A stretch of DNA of 15,361 nucleotides, taken from assembly GCA_023260935.1 (NCBI GenBank), contig JALQTL010000403.1, positions 1 through 15,361 on the forward strand, given 5' to 3'. Each line of letters begins with the position of its first letter. The stretch's first letter is position 1. The position numbers and the translations under genes were made by a program. The notes beneath the pieces are model-generated. The model had not been told where the DNA came from, ran no database searches, and worked only from the letters and a program-made list of their open reading frames with translations. This document shows, piece by piece, positions 1 through 6,962 of the stretch. The DNA is from Paracoccaceae bacterium. GTDB taxonomy: Bacteria; Pseudomonadota; Alphaproteobacteria; Rhodobacterales; Rhodobacteraceae.

Positions 1-1268
1 TCGTCAAACCCGGTCAGGCCGGTTTCCATGCTGGCCAAGGCTTTTTGCAGGCTTTCGTGGAAGGTGCGGCCGATGGCCATCGCCTCGCCCACCGATTTCA
101 TCGCGGTGGTCAGGTTGTTCTGGCTGCCGGGGAATTTTTCAAAGGCAAAGCGTGGGATCTTGGTCACGACATAATCGATGGTCGGCTCGAAGCTGGCTGG
201 CGTCACCTTGGTGATGTCATTGTCCAACTCGTCCAGTGTATAGCCCACGGCCAGTTTCGCGGCGATCTTGGCGATGGGGAACCCCGTGGCCTTTGACGCC
301 AGCGCCGAGGACCGTGACACGCGCGGGTTCATCTCGATCACGACCATGCGGCCGTCTTTGGGGTTGATCGCCCATTGAACGTTGGACCCGCCGGTTTCCA
401 CGCCAATCTCGCGCAGCACGGCGATGCTGCCGTTGCGCATGATCTGATATTCCTTGTCGGTCAGGGTCAGCGCCGGGGCGACGGTGATGGAGTCGCCGGT
501 GTGAACCCCCATCGGGTCGACGTTTTCGATCGAGCAGACGATGATCGCATTGTCCGCCTTGTCGCGGACAACCTCCCTCTCGTATTCCTTCCAGCCCAGC
601 AGGCTTTCATCGATCAGAACCTGAGCCACTGGCGAGGCATCAAGGCCCGACCTGACGATGGCTTCGTAATCATCACGGTTATAGGCCACGCCGCCGCCGG
701 TGCCGCCAAGGGTGAAGGCGGGGCGGATAATGGCGGGCAGGCCGACGTACTCGAGCGCCTCGATCGCCTCGCGCACACCGGCGTTGATGTCATATTTGCC
801 ATTGGCCAGTTTGGGCGCGGCAATGATCGTGGCCTTGGGGTTTTCCAGCCCGATCCTGTCCATCGCTTCGCGGAACAACTTGCGATCTTCTGCCATTTCG
901 ATGGCTTCGCGCTTGGCGCCGATCAGTTCCACATTGAACTTTTCCAACACCCCCATGTCGGCCAAGGCCAGCGAGGTGTTCAGCCCGGTCTGCCCGCCCA
1001 TGGTGGGCAGCAGGGCATCGGGGCGTTCCTTTTCGATGATCTTGGCCACCACTTCGGGGGTGATCGGTTCGATATAGGTGGCATCCGCCAGCCCCGGGTC
1101 CGTCATGATCGTGGCGGGGTTGGAGTTCACGAGGATGACCCGATACCCTTCCTCGCGCAGGGCCTTGCAGGCCTGTGCGCCGGAATAGTCGAATTCGCAG
1201 GCCTGCCCGATCACGATGGGCCCCGCACCGATGATCATGATGGATTTGATATCGGTTCTCTTGGGCAT
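1..1268 (-). CDS. carB: Carbamoyl-phosphate synthase large subunit, N-terminal part (cut by window edge)
   Basis: CarB makes carbamoyl phosphate from bicarbonate, ATP and the ammonia released from glutamine by CarA; the product feeds pyrimidine and arginine synthesis in the cytoplasm. About 422 codons are present, starting MPKRTDIKSIMIIGAGPIVI, the typical CarB N-terminus with its first nucleotide-binding loop. The first ATP-grasp (carboxyphosphate) domain follows: a glycine-rich loop LGGTGGG near residue 170, IENVDPMGVHTGDS, then VIEMNPRVSRSS with the metal-binding Glu and Asn. The frame is open to base 1, so roughly 60% of a normal ~1,080-residue protein lies outside. The start is the ATG at 1268, which matches the family. 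The gene is divergent from pabB, with 184 bases between them. carA is not in the window. Identification is secure. Confidence 0.97.
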   Translation of the reverse strand, partial: MPKRTDIKSIMIIGAGPIVIGQACEFDYSGAQACKALREEGYRVILVNSNPATIMTDPGLADATYIEPITPEVVAKIIEKERPDALLPTMGGQTGLNTSLALADMGVLEKFNVELIGAKREAIEMAEDRKLFREAMDRIGLENPKATIIAAPKLANGKYDINAGVREAIEALEYVGLPAIIRPAFTLGGTGGGVAYNRDDYEAIVRSGLDASPVAQVLIDESLLGWKEYEREVVRDKADNAIIVCSIENVDPMGVHTGDSITVAPALTLTDKEYQIMRNGSIAVLREIGVETGGSNVQWAINPKDGRMVVIEMNPRVSRSSALASKATGFPIAKIAAKLAVGYTLDELDNDITKVTPASFEPTIDYVVTKIPRFAFEKFPGSQNNLTTAMKSVGEAMAIGRTFHESLQKALASMETGLTGFD

Positions 1269-1370
1269 CGTGTGGTCCCCGCATGCTGTATCCCGCGCCT
1301 GTCAGGGCTGCGAGATGTGGATTCGCCGCTTTCGCAAATTGACGGGGGTTTAAGGGGATGATCGGCAAGG

Positions 1371-1395
1371 CGCAACCCTTCATGGAAGGGTCGCG
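1371..1395. promoter_or_regulatory. Hairpin/palindrome between divergent carB and pabB
   Basis: ACCCTTC (1375-1381) and GAAGGGT (1385-1391) form a perfect 7-bp stem around a 3-base ATG loop. After one mismatch, CGC/GCG (1371-1373 and 1393-1395) extends it. It lies 103 bases upstream of carB and 58 upstream of pabB, so it could be an operator serving one or both genes, or a structure in a leader. No T-run follows in either direction, so a simple terminator is unlikely. I found no convincing -35/-10 pair in this 184-base gap. Function is inference. Confidence 0.3.
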
Positions 1396-1452
1396 CTGCG
1401 TCTGTTCGTTCCAGGGGGTGCGTGCTAGAGGACGAGAAGGAAAAGGGGGGGC

Positions 1453-2595
1453 ATGCCTGTGATCGTTCTGGAACATGGACCGGGGGGGCTGCCGGCGCTG
1501 TTCACGGCGCCGCATACCCTGTTTCAGGCTTGGGAACCGGCCGAGGTGCGCCCGGCGCTTGCCGCGGCCGAGGCAGCACGGGCGGCCGGGCAATGGGTGG
1601 CCGGAACCATCGCCTATGAGGCCGGTCATGCGCTGGAACCCCACTTGCAGGCCAGTCTGAAGCCGGGCCGGCGCGAACCGCTGGTCTGCCTTGCCGCCTT
1701 TGATGCGCCTGCCGATCCTGCCCCGGTTTTTCAGCGTGCCGCGATGGAAGGGCGCGATGCCGCGCTGGCAGAGATTTCCCCCACGATCGACCGCAGCACC
1801 TATGCCGCGGCGTTTGATCGGGTGAAGGCCTATATCGCGGCCGGCGATTGCTATCAGATCAACTTGACCTTCCCGCTTTCATCGCGCCTTTCCGGGGCAT
1901 CCGCGCTGGGGCTTTATGGCGCACTGCGGGCGGGGCAGGCGGTAGGCTACGGTGCCTTTGTCGATTTGCCGGGGGCCCCGGTGGTGGTTTCCCGGTCGCC
2001 CGAACTGTTCTTTCGGGTGCAGGATGGCATCATCGAAAGTCGCCCGATGAAGGGCACCCGCCCAAGGTCGGACGACCCCGTGGAGGATGCGGCAATTGCG
2101 GCGGCCTTGCGTGCCAATGCCAAGGACCGGGCCGAAAACCTGATGATCGTCGATCTGCTGCGCAATGACATCGCGCGGATGAGCGTGGTGGGATCGGTGA
2201 AGGTGCCCGAACTTTACGCGGTGGAAAGCTTTGCCACGGTCCATCAGATGAGCTCGCGCGTGCAGGGGCGCTTGTTGGCGGGTGCCGGGCTGGTGGAGGT
2301 GATGGAGGCGCTGTTCCCCTGCGGCTCTGTCACCGGGGCGCCGAAGATCCGCGCCATGCAGATCATCGCCGAGGTAGAGCCGCATCCGCGGGGCGTCTAT
2401 TGCGGGGCCATCGGCTGGGCCGGGCCCAACGGGGCGCAGGCGTGGAATGTGGGCATCCGCACGCTGCGTCTGTTTGGGGATGAGGTGCTGCTGAACGTGG
2501 GCGGTGGCGTCGTGCATGATTCGACCGAAGCCGGTGAATGGGAGGAGGCGCTGTGGAAGGCGCGTTACGCTCAGCGTCTGGTGCGCCGGGGCTGA
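1453..2595 (+). CDS. pabB: Aminodeoxychorismate synthase component I
   Basis: PabB adds ammonia to chorismate, giving 4-amino-4-deoxychorismate for p-aminobenzoate and folate; the ammonia comes from a glutaminase partner (PabA/TrpG), not encoded here. The 380 residues cover a short N-terminal region and a full chorismate-binding domain. GDCYQINLTF lies at about 131-140, SRSPELFF at 180-187, PMKGT at 198-202, LLRNDIARM at 235-243 and CGSVTGAPKIRAM at 290-302. K200 in PMKGT matches the Lys that acts as nucleophile in PabB, and argues against anthranilate synthase TrpE. It is shorter than E. coli PabB (about 450), as in many alphaproteobacteria. The ATG at 1453 follows an AAAAGGGGGGG ribosome-binding stretch. 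Its end overlaps the pabC-like gene, as expected for consecutive folate steps. Confidence 0.93.
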   Translation: MPVIVLEHGPGGLPALFTAPHTLFQAWEPAEVRPALAAAEAARAAGQWVAGTIAYEAGHALEPHLQASLKPGRREPLVCLAAFDAPADPAPVFQRAAMEGRDAALAEISPTIDRSTYAAAFDRVKAYIAAGDCYQINLTFPLSSRLSGASALGLYGALRAGQAVGYGAFVDLPGAPVVVSRSPELFFRVQDGIIESRPMKGTRPRSDDPVEDAAIAAALRANAKDRAENLMIVDLLRNDIARMSVVGSVKVPELYAVESFATVHQMSSRVQGRLLAGAGLVEVMEALFPCGSVTGAPKIRAMQIIAEVEPHPRGVYCGAIGWAGPNGAQAWNVGIRTLRLFGDEVLLNVGGGVVHDSTEAGEWEEALWKARYAQRLVRRG

Positions 2596-3182
2596 AGCTG
2601 ATCGAAACGATGCTGTGGGACGGCCGGGCGATCCCCCGGCTGCCCTTGCATCTGGCGCGGCTGGGGGCGGGGGCCGCCGCCCTTGGCTGGTCTGCGCCCG
2701 CAGCTGCGGTTCATGCAGCGCTGGCGGGGACGGCCTTTCCCGATCACCCGGCCCGGCTGCGCCTGACCCTTGCGGCCGCTGGCCAGATGGAGCTGGAAAC
2801 CGGCCCGCTGCCGGTGGCGAAGCCTGTATGGCGGCTGGGGCTGGCGGCAGAAAGGCTGCGGTCGGATGACCCCTGGCTGAAAGTCAAATCGACCCGGCGC
2901 GAGGTCTATGACAAGGCCCGCGCCAACCTTCCCGAAGGGTTGGACGAGGTGATCTTTCTGAATGAACGGGGCGAGGTCTGCGATGGCACCATCACCACGC
3001 TGTTCTTTGACAGGGGGCAGGGCATGCGCACGCCGCCCTTGGCCTGCGGGCTGCTGCCGGGGGTCTTGCGGGCAGAACTGGCGTGCCCGGAAGACGTGTT
3101 GCGCCCCGGGGAATTGCCGCAGGTGCGGCTGTGGGTGGGTAATGCCCTGCGCGGGCTGATGCCGGCGGTCTGGCTGGGCTGA
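2538..3182 (+). CDS. pabC: PabC-like class IV aminotransferase (aminodeoxychorismate lyase)
   Basis: This is a PLP-dependent fold-type IV protein, most likely splitting aminodeoxychorismate into p-aminobenzoate and pyruvate. Visible features are LIETMLWDG (21-29) and RLPLHLARLGAGAAALG (34-50), the probable PLP lysine K117 in LKVKST, LDEVIFLNERGEVCDGTITT (135-154), LLPGVLRAEL (172-181) and GNALRGLMP near the end. The 214 residues are short for PabC (about 270). The position that binds the PLP ring nitrogen is normally Glu; here it appears to be D149. The ATG at 2538 overlaps pabB by 58 bases. A GTG at 2553 just after GGAGGAGG (2541-2548) is an alternative start. The overlap implies translational coupling. 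A branched-chain or D-amino-acid aminotransferase is less likely given the neighbour. Confidence 0.82.
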   Translation: MGGGAVEGALRSASGAPGLKLIETMLWDGRAIPRLPLHLARLGAGAAALGWSAPAAAVHAALAGTAFPDHPARLRLTLAAAGQMELETGPLPVAKPVWRLGLAAERLRSDDPWLKVKSTRREVYDKARANLPEGLDEVIFLNERGEVCDGTITTLFFDRGQGMRTPPLACGLLPGVLRAELACPEDVLRPGELPQVRLWVGNALRGLMPAVWLG

Positions 3183-3224
3183 CGCGGTTTTGTCGGTTGG
3201 CAAGCCGGCCGTGGTGGGGCAAGG

Positions 3225-4112
3225 ATGGCGGCCATGCGTCTGTTTCTGCTGACTGCCCTTGCCATGTGTGCCTTTGCCGCGAACTCGGTGCTTAACCGGA
3301 TGGCGGTAGGCCCCGGTCTACTGGACCCGATCACCTTTGCCATCATCCGGCTTCTGTCGGGCGCGGGGATGCTGGCTTTGCTGCTGGCACTGCGGGCGGT
3401 TCGGGGCGGTGCGCTTTGGCCGGGATGGCGCGGGCGCGGGGCCGGAGTGGCGGGGCTGTTGATCTATCTTTTCGGCTTTTCGCTGGCCTATCTGTCGCTG
3501 GGGGCCGGGGTGGGGGCGCTGATCCTGTTCGGCGCTGTGCAGGTGACGATGTTCGCCGGCGCTATCCTTTCGCGCGAAGCCGTGCCGGGGCGCCGTTGGC
3601 TGGGCGCGGGCCTTGCCTTTGCAGGTCTTGTCGTGCTGATGGCCCCGGGGGGCGGTGCGGCGGTGCCCTCTTTGTCGGCGGGCGCCTTCATGGCCTTTGC
3701 CGGGGTAGGATGGGGGATCTATTCGCTGGCCGGGCGCGGGGCCGCCGATGCGCTGGGGGCCACCGCGTGGAACTTCGTGCTGGCGGTGCCGGTTGCTTTG
3801 GCGCTGCTGCCGGTCTTGTCGGTGGATGCCGGGGCTGTGCCAATGGCGCCCCTGGGGGTTGCCCTTGCCGTGCTTTCCGGGGCAGTCACCTCGGGCCTTG
3901 GCTATGCCTTGTGGTATGCGCTGGTGCCGGGGCTTGGGGCATCACGGGCGGGGGTGGCACAGTTGACGGTCCCGCTCATCGCGGCCGGGGGCGGCGCACT
4001 GCTGATTGGTGAAGGCGTGGGGCTGCGCTTTGCGCTCGCGGCGGCGCTGGTGCTGGGCGGTGTCGCGCTTGCCAGCGTTCAAAGCGGCTTTTTCAGCCGG
4101 AAAAGGCGATGA
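3225..4112 (+). CDS. DMT-superfamily (EamA) inner-membrane transporter
   Basis: A 295-residue, very hydrophobic protein with about ten membrane segments arranged as two EamA repeats, for example residues 5-20, 33-58, 70-100, 105-140 and 150-170 and their counterparts after residue 180. The N-terminus (FLLTALAMCAFAANSVLNRM) and VAQLTVPLIAAGGGALLIGE near residue 245 are typical of drug/metabolite exporters of this superfamily. The substrate cannot be read from the sequence. It sits 42 bases after pabC on the same strand and may be co-transcribed. Two starts are possible: ATG 3225 (GGTGGGG five bases upstream) or ATG 3234 (AAGG nine bases upstream). The 3' end overlaps the convergent acetyltransferase gene by 34 bases. 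The short stem CGGCT/AGCCG at 4085-4099 inside the overlap is too weak to call a terminator. Confidence 0.88.
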   Translation: MAAMRLFLLTALAMCAFAANSVLNRMAVGPGLLDPITFAIIRLLSGAGMLALLLALRAVRGGALWPGWRGRGAGVAGLLIYLFGFSLAYLSLGAGVGALILFGAVQVTMFAGAILSREAVPGRRWLGAGLAFAGLVVLMAPGGGAAVPSLSAGAFMAFAGVGWGIYSLAGRGAADALGATAWNFVLAVPVALALLPVLSVDAGAVPMAPLGVALAVLSGAVTSGLGYALWYALVPGLGASRAGVAQLTVPLIAAGGGALLIGEGVGLRFALAAALVLGGVALASVQSGFFSRKRR

Positions 4113-4570
4113 TGGATACCGTTTTCAACCATTTCTCGCTGCACTCCGGTGGGGGTGAAGCCTGATCTGGCCCAGAACGCCCGCCCCCGCGGGTTTTGTT
4201 CCAGCACTGCCAGATACAGCGCCGGGGCGCCGTGTTGGCGGGCAATCGCCTCTACCTCGGCCAGAAACAGGGGGCCCAATCCCCGGGACCGGGCGTGCGG
4301 GGCAAGGATCATCAGCCCCAGATAGGCGTCGCTCTCTGCGGGAAAGCCAAAGGACAGCTCTGCGACACCAACCAGTTCGGCGCCCTCAAAAAAACCAAGC
4401 CGATGTGACAGCGCCGGGTCGCATCCCGGAGGGATGTTTTCAAAAATCTCATCGACATCCGCGGCACAGGCTGCCCGCCCTTTCCAGAGACGGTAGTAAT
4501 CTGCCGCCCTTTCCAGAAGACGCCACACCACGCCCCGGTCGGCCACGGGATCAAGCGGGCGAATCTGCAC
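4079..4570 (-). CDS. GNAT-family N-acetyltransferase
   Basis: A 163-residue single-domain GNAT protein expected to move an acetyl group from acetyl-CoA to an amine. Motif A is clear: YLGLMILAPHARSRGLG (83-99), where RSRGLG is the pyrophosphate-binding Q/RxxGxG/A loop. It is followed by the helix PLFLAEVEAIARQHGA and motif B-like ALYLAVLEQNPRGRAFWARSGF (117-138), with the usual Asn and the aromatic-Gly-Phe end. The substrate is unknown. It is the last gene of the mce-DUF1467-GNAT group, 10 bases after DUF1467, so probably co-transcribed with it. It overlaps the convergent transporter gene by 34 bases. The start ATG at 4570 gives the normal family N-terminus (MQIRPLDPVADRG). Confidence 0.9.
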   Translation of the reverse strand: MQIRPLDPVADRGVVWRLLERAADYYRLWKGRAACAADVDEIFENIPPGCDPALSHRLGFFEGAELVGVAELSFGFPAESDAYLGLMILAPHARSRGLGPLFLAEVEAIARQHGAPALYLAVLEQNPRGRAFWARSGFTPTGVQREMVENGIHHRLFRLKKPL

Positions 4571-4580
4571 CGGCCCTGCC

Positions 4581-4862
4581 TTAAAGCCCCGAGGGCGGCG
4601 GCATGACGTGGCGCCAGTCGAAATCGCGCACCGAAATCATGCCCGATATGATGATGGCCGCCAGAACGGCCCAGATCACCGTGGCCACGCCGGTGGTGAT
4701 CCATGCCTTTCGGCCAACGTTTTCCGCATGCGGGGCGCTTCGGGGCGTTCCCGGAACCACGTCGTTCATGTCGCCTTGGGTCTTCAGCTTCAGGGGAAGC
4801 ACGATGAAGAAGGTCATGAACCAGGTCACGGCATAAAGTACGAGGGCGGCGGTGATGGTCAT
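4581..4862 (-). CDS. DUF1467 family small membrane protein
   Basis: A 93-residue protein with two predicted membrane helices (about 3-25 and 53-74). The connecting loop contains LKLKTQGDMNDVVPGTPRSA, with the Val-Pro-Gly-Thr turn characteristic of DUF1467. The function of the family is not known. Its ATG overlaps the stop of mce by four bases (ATGA, 4859-4862), so translation is probably coupled. In alphaproteobacteria DUF1467 genes are commonly found beside mce, which hints at a link to propionyl/methylmalonyl-CoA metabolism but proves nothing. Length and topology are normal for the family. Confidence 0.9.
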   Translation of the reverse strand: MTITAALVLYAVTWFMTFFIVLPLKLKTQGDMNDVVPGTPRSAPHAENVGRKAWITTGVATVIWAVLAAIIISGMISVRDFDWRHVMPPPSGL

Positions 4863-5263
4863 ACCTGCTCCAGCTCTACAAGGCAGCCGTTGAAATCCTT
4901 GGGATGCAGGAACAGCACGGGCTTGCCATGCGCGCCGATCTTCGGCTCTCCCGTCCCAAGGACGCGGGCGCCCGAGGCTTTCAGGCGGTCGCGGGCGGCA
5001 AGGATATCGTCCACCTCATAGCAGATGTGGTGGATGCCCCCGGCAGGGTTCTTTTCCAGAAACCCCGCGATGGGAGAGTTTTCGCCCAACGGATACAGAA
5101 GTTCGATCTTGGTATTCGGCAATTCGATGAACACCACCGTCACCCCGTGATCGGGTTCGTCCTGCGGGGCGCCGACAAGGGCCCCCAGCGTGTTGCGATA
5201 CTGGTCGGCGGCGGCGTTCAGATCGGGGACGGCGATGGCGACATGATTCAGGCGACCGATCAT
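4859..5263 (-). CDS. mce: Methylmalonyl-CoA epimerase
   Basis: The enzyme interconverts (S)- and (R)-methylmalonyl-CoA between propionyl-CoA carboxylase and methylmalonyl-CoA mutase, allowing propionyl-CoA to enter the TCA cycle as succinyl-CoA. The 134 residues form two vicinal-oxygen-chelate repeats: LNHVAIAVPDL (5-15), FIELPNTKIELLYPLG (45-60), GGIHHICYEVDD (75-86) and LFLHPKDFNGCLVELEQV (117-134). Likely metal ligands are H7, H79 and E130, plus a residue in the IELL strand. Length and ends match the family. The ATG at 5263 is preceded by GGAGGAG with six bases of spacing. It is first in a three-gene minus-strand group with DUF1467 and the GNAT gene. Confidence 0.95.
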   Translation of the reverse strand: MIGRLNHVAIAVPDLNAAADQYRNTLGALVGAPQDEPDHGVTVVFIELPNTKIELLYPLGENSPIAGFLEKNPAGGIHHICYEVDDILAARDRLKASGARVLGTGEPKIGAHGKPVLFLHPKDFNGCLVELEQV

Positions 5264-5291
5264 CTTCTACTCCTCCGGTTGGCTTTGGCGG

Positions 5292-5320
5292 GTTATGGGG
5301 ATGGGGGCGGAAGGAAACAA
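5292..5320 (-). promoter_or_regulatory. Candidate promoter for mce operon
   Basis: On the minus strand TTGTTT (5320-5315; 3 of 6 consensus) and CATAAC (5297-5292; 4 of 6) are 17 bases apart. This would start transcription near 5285 and give a leader of roughly 22 bases to the mce ATG. The -35 is weak, so the call rests mainly on spacing and position. Confidence 0.33.
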
Positions 5321-5426
5321 GGGGCCGCACTGCCGCAGGCGGTGAATTCGTGGCGGCAGGGGGCGCGTTCATCAAGTCTTAAGGCCTGGGGCGAATGAAT
5401 GGCCTATCGGAAGAAAGGAGGTTGCC

Positions 5427-6185
5427 ATGCCCGGATTGACGCTGCCCCCGGATATTGCCGCCGCCCCGTCAGCACCGCGGACCACCGGCTTTTCCCTGCC
5501 GCTGCGCCGCCTGATGTCGCGCGGGCGGGCCGGGCCGGAAGGGCAAGATCTGCCGCTGGCCGGCGTGACGGTGCTTCTGGTCGAAGACAGCCGATTCGCG
5601 GCGGATGCGATCCGGCTGATCTGCCTTCGGGCCGGGGGGCGGCTGAAACGGGCCGAATCGTTGGGGCAGGCAGAAGCGCATCTGAAAACCTATCGCCCTG
5701 ATGTCCTGCTGGTGGATCTGGGCTTGCCCGATGGGAGGGGCGAAGACCTGATTCAGGCGCTTGCACTGCGGTCGGGCGCGCCGCCCGTGCTGGCCATCAG
5801 CGGTGATCCCAATGCCGAACGGGCGGCCCTTGCCGCCGGTGCAGCCGGGTTCGTGCTCAAACCGTTACAGGATACGGCGGGTTTCCTGCGCCAGATCCTG
5901 TTCCTGTTGCCGGGGGTGCCAGCGCTTTTGGCCGAAGATTGGGCCACGGCGGTGCCGGGCGATCCCCTTGCCCTTCAGGATGATCTTGTGCGCGCCAACC
6001 ATCTGTTGCAGGCCGGAGCCCCGCCTGCTGGCCGCTATGTGGCAGATTTTCTGCGCGGGCTTGCCCGTTCCTCTGGCGATACGGGGCTGGCAGAGGCGGC
6101 AGAAGCGGCAGGCCGCGGCGGCGAAGGCTGGACCCGGCTGAAACGCCTTGTAGAGCAGCGATTGCAGTCCAAAGGCGTGATCTGA
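5427..6185 (+). CDS. Response regulator with REC domain and uncharacterised helical C-terminus
   Basis: A 252-residue signalling protein. Residues 46-165 form a CheY-like receiver: VTVLLVEDS with acidic pocket E53/D54, phospho-acceptor D97 in LLVDLGLPDG, switch residue S125 in LAISGD, and K145 in VLKPL. All key residues are present, so it should be phosphorylatable. About 45 N-terminal residues look unstructured. The C-terminal 85 residues are helical (PLALQDDLVRANHLLQAG; GRYVADFLRGLARSSGDTGL) with no recognisable DNA-binding, GGDEF, EAL or HisKA motif, and no His in an Hpt-like setting. It is therefore probably a protein-interaction output. No kinase is adjacent. The start is firm: AAAGGAGG (5414-5421) five bases before ATG. 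It is divergent from mce; its stop abuts the next convergent gene with no gap. Confidence 0.88.
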   Translation: MPGLTLPPDIAAAPSAPRTTGFSLPLRRLMSRGRAGPEGQDLPLAGVTVLLVEDSRFAADAIRLICLRAGGRLKRAESLGQAEAHLKTYRPDVLLVDLGLPDGRGEDLIQALALRSGAPPVLAISGDPNAERAALAAGAAGFVLKPLQDTAGFLRQILFLLPGVPALLAEDWATAVPGDPLALQDDLVRANHLLQAGAPPAGRYVADFLRGLARSSGDTGLAEAAEAAGRGGEGWTRLKRLVEQRLQSKGVI

Positions 6186-6908
6186 TTATTCGGCCGGCAA
6201 GCCCGGGTCTTGCGCGGCGCGAAGCCGGGCGGTCAGCCCCGAAAGGGGCGTGCGCTGCACCCCGGCGGCATCGAAATTTGCCGGGTCAAGCCACTCGGCG
6301 AAGGCCGCCTTCAGGGCAGGCCATTCGGAATCGATCACCGAGAACCAGGCGGAATCGCGGTTTCGTCCCTTGATCACCATGTGGTTGCGGAACACGCCCT
6401 CATAGCTGAAGCCCAGCCGTGCAGCCGCCCGGCGCGACCGAAGGTTCAGGGCGTTGCATTTCCATTCATACCGCCGGTATCCGGCGGAAAAGGCCCAATC
6501 CATCATCAGGGCCATGGCCTCGGTCGCCGCTACACTGCGTTGAAGCGCGGGGGAGAGGCAGATGTGTCCCACCTCGATCGATCCGGCCTCTGGCGTGATC
6601 CGCAGGTAACTGGCCACCCCTTCGGCCTTGCCCGTGGCAAGGTTTCGCAGCGCCAGAAACAAGGGGTCGGTGCTGGCTTCGCGCGCCAGAACCCAGTCAT
6701 GATACTGGGTCGCCGTGTCAAAAGGCCCATAGGGCATGTAATCCCACAGCGACGGATCGCCCCGGAGTGCTTCGAAAAGCTCTGCCGCATGTGTCTTCGC
6801 CCGCAAGGGTTCCAGCCGCACATGCCGCCCGGAAAGCTCAAGCGCGCCGGGCCGCGCGGGGGGCATCCAGCCGGGAAGGGCTGTGTCGGAAGGTTTCGGT
6901 GGTGTCAT
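6186..6908 (-). CDS. RimJ/RimL-type GNAT acetyltransferase
   Basis: A 240-residue acetyltransferase of the RimJ/RimL-like subgroup (ribosomal-protein N-acetyltransferase fold), though the actual substrate is unknown. Features are LSGRHVRLEPL near residue 25, LWDYMPYGPF near 55, SIEVGHICLSPALQRSVAATEAM (motif A, with RSVAAT in place of the classical RxxGxG loop, as is common in this subgroup), YRRYEWKCNALNLRSRRAAARLGFSYEG (motif B), and RNRDSAWFSVIDSEW, characteristic of these proteins. The start at 6908 has AAGGAG five bases upstream. It lies 54 bases after the DUF1993 gene and is probably the last gene of the aspS group. Its stop codon directly follows the stop of the convergent response regulator. 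Confidence 0.9.
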   Translation of the reverse strand: MTPPKPSDTALPGWMPPARPGALELSGRHVRLEPLRAKTHAAELFEALRGDPSLWDYMPYGPFDTATQYHDWVLAREASTDPLFLALRNLATGKAEGVASYLRITPEAGSIEVGHICLSPALQRSVAATEAMALMMDWAFSAGYRRYEWKCNALNLRSRRAAARLGFSYEGVFRNHMVIKGRNRDSAWFSVIDSEWPALKAAFAEWLDPANFDAAGVQRTPLSGLTARLRAAQDPGLPAE

Positions 6909-6962
6909 GGCGGCTCCTTGTGGGGGGTATTGGCCTTCGTGCCGCAGCGCGCCCCTTTGCGC

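Noticed and set aside
375..1361. 328-residue plus-strand open frame over carB
   Set aside because: It is antisense to clear CarB sequence, with shadow-like composition and no family resemblance.
1339..1367. TTGACG as a -35 for pabB
   Set aside because: No acceptable -10 lies 16-18 bases downstream.
790..1644. 284-residue minus-strand open frame across the start of carB and into pabB
   Set aside because: It overlaps two well-supported genes in other frames; its residues are Arg/His/Gly-rich shadow sequence.
1879..2517. 212-residue minus-strand open frame within pabB
   Set aside because: It is antisense to conserved PabB motifs and has no recognisable content.
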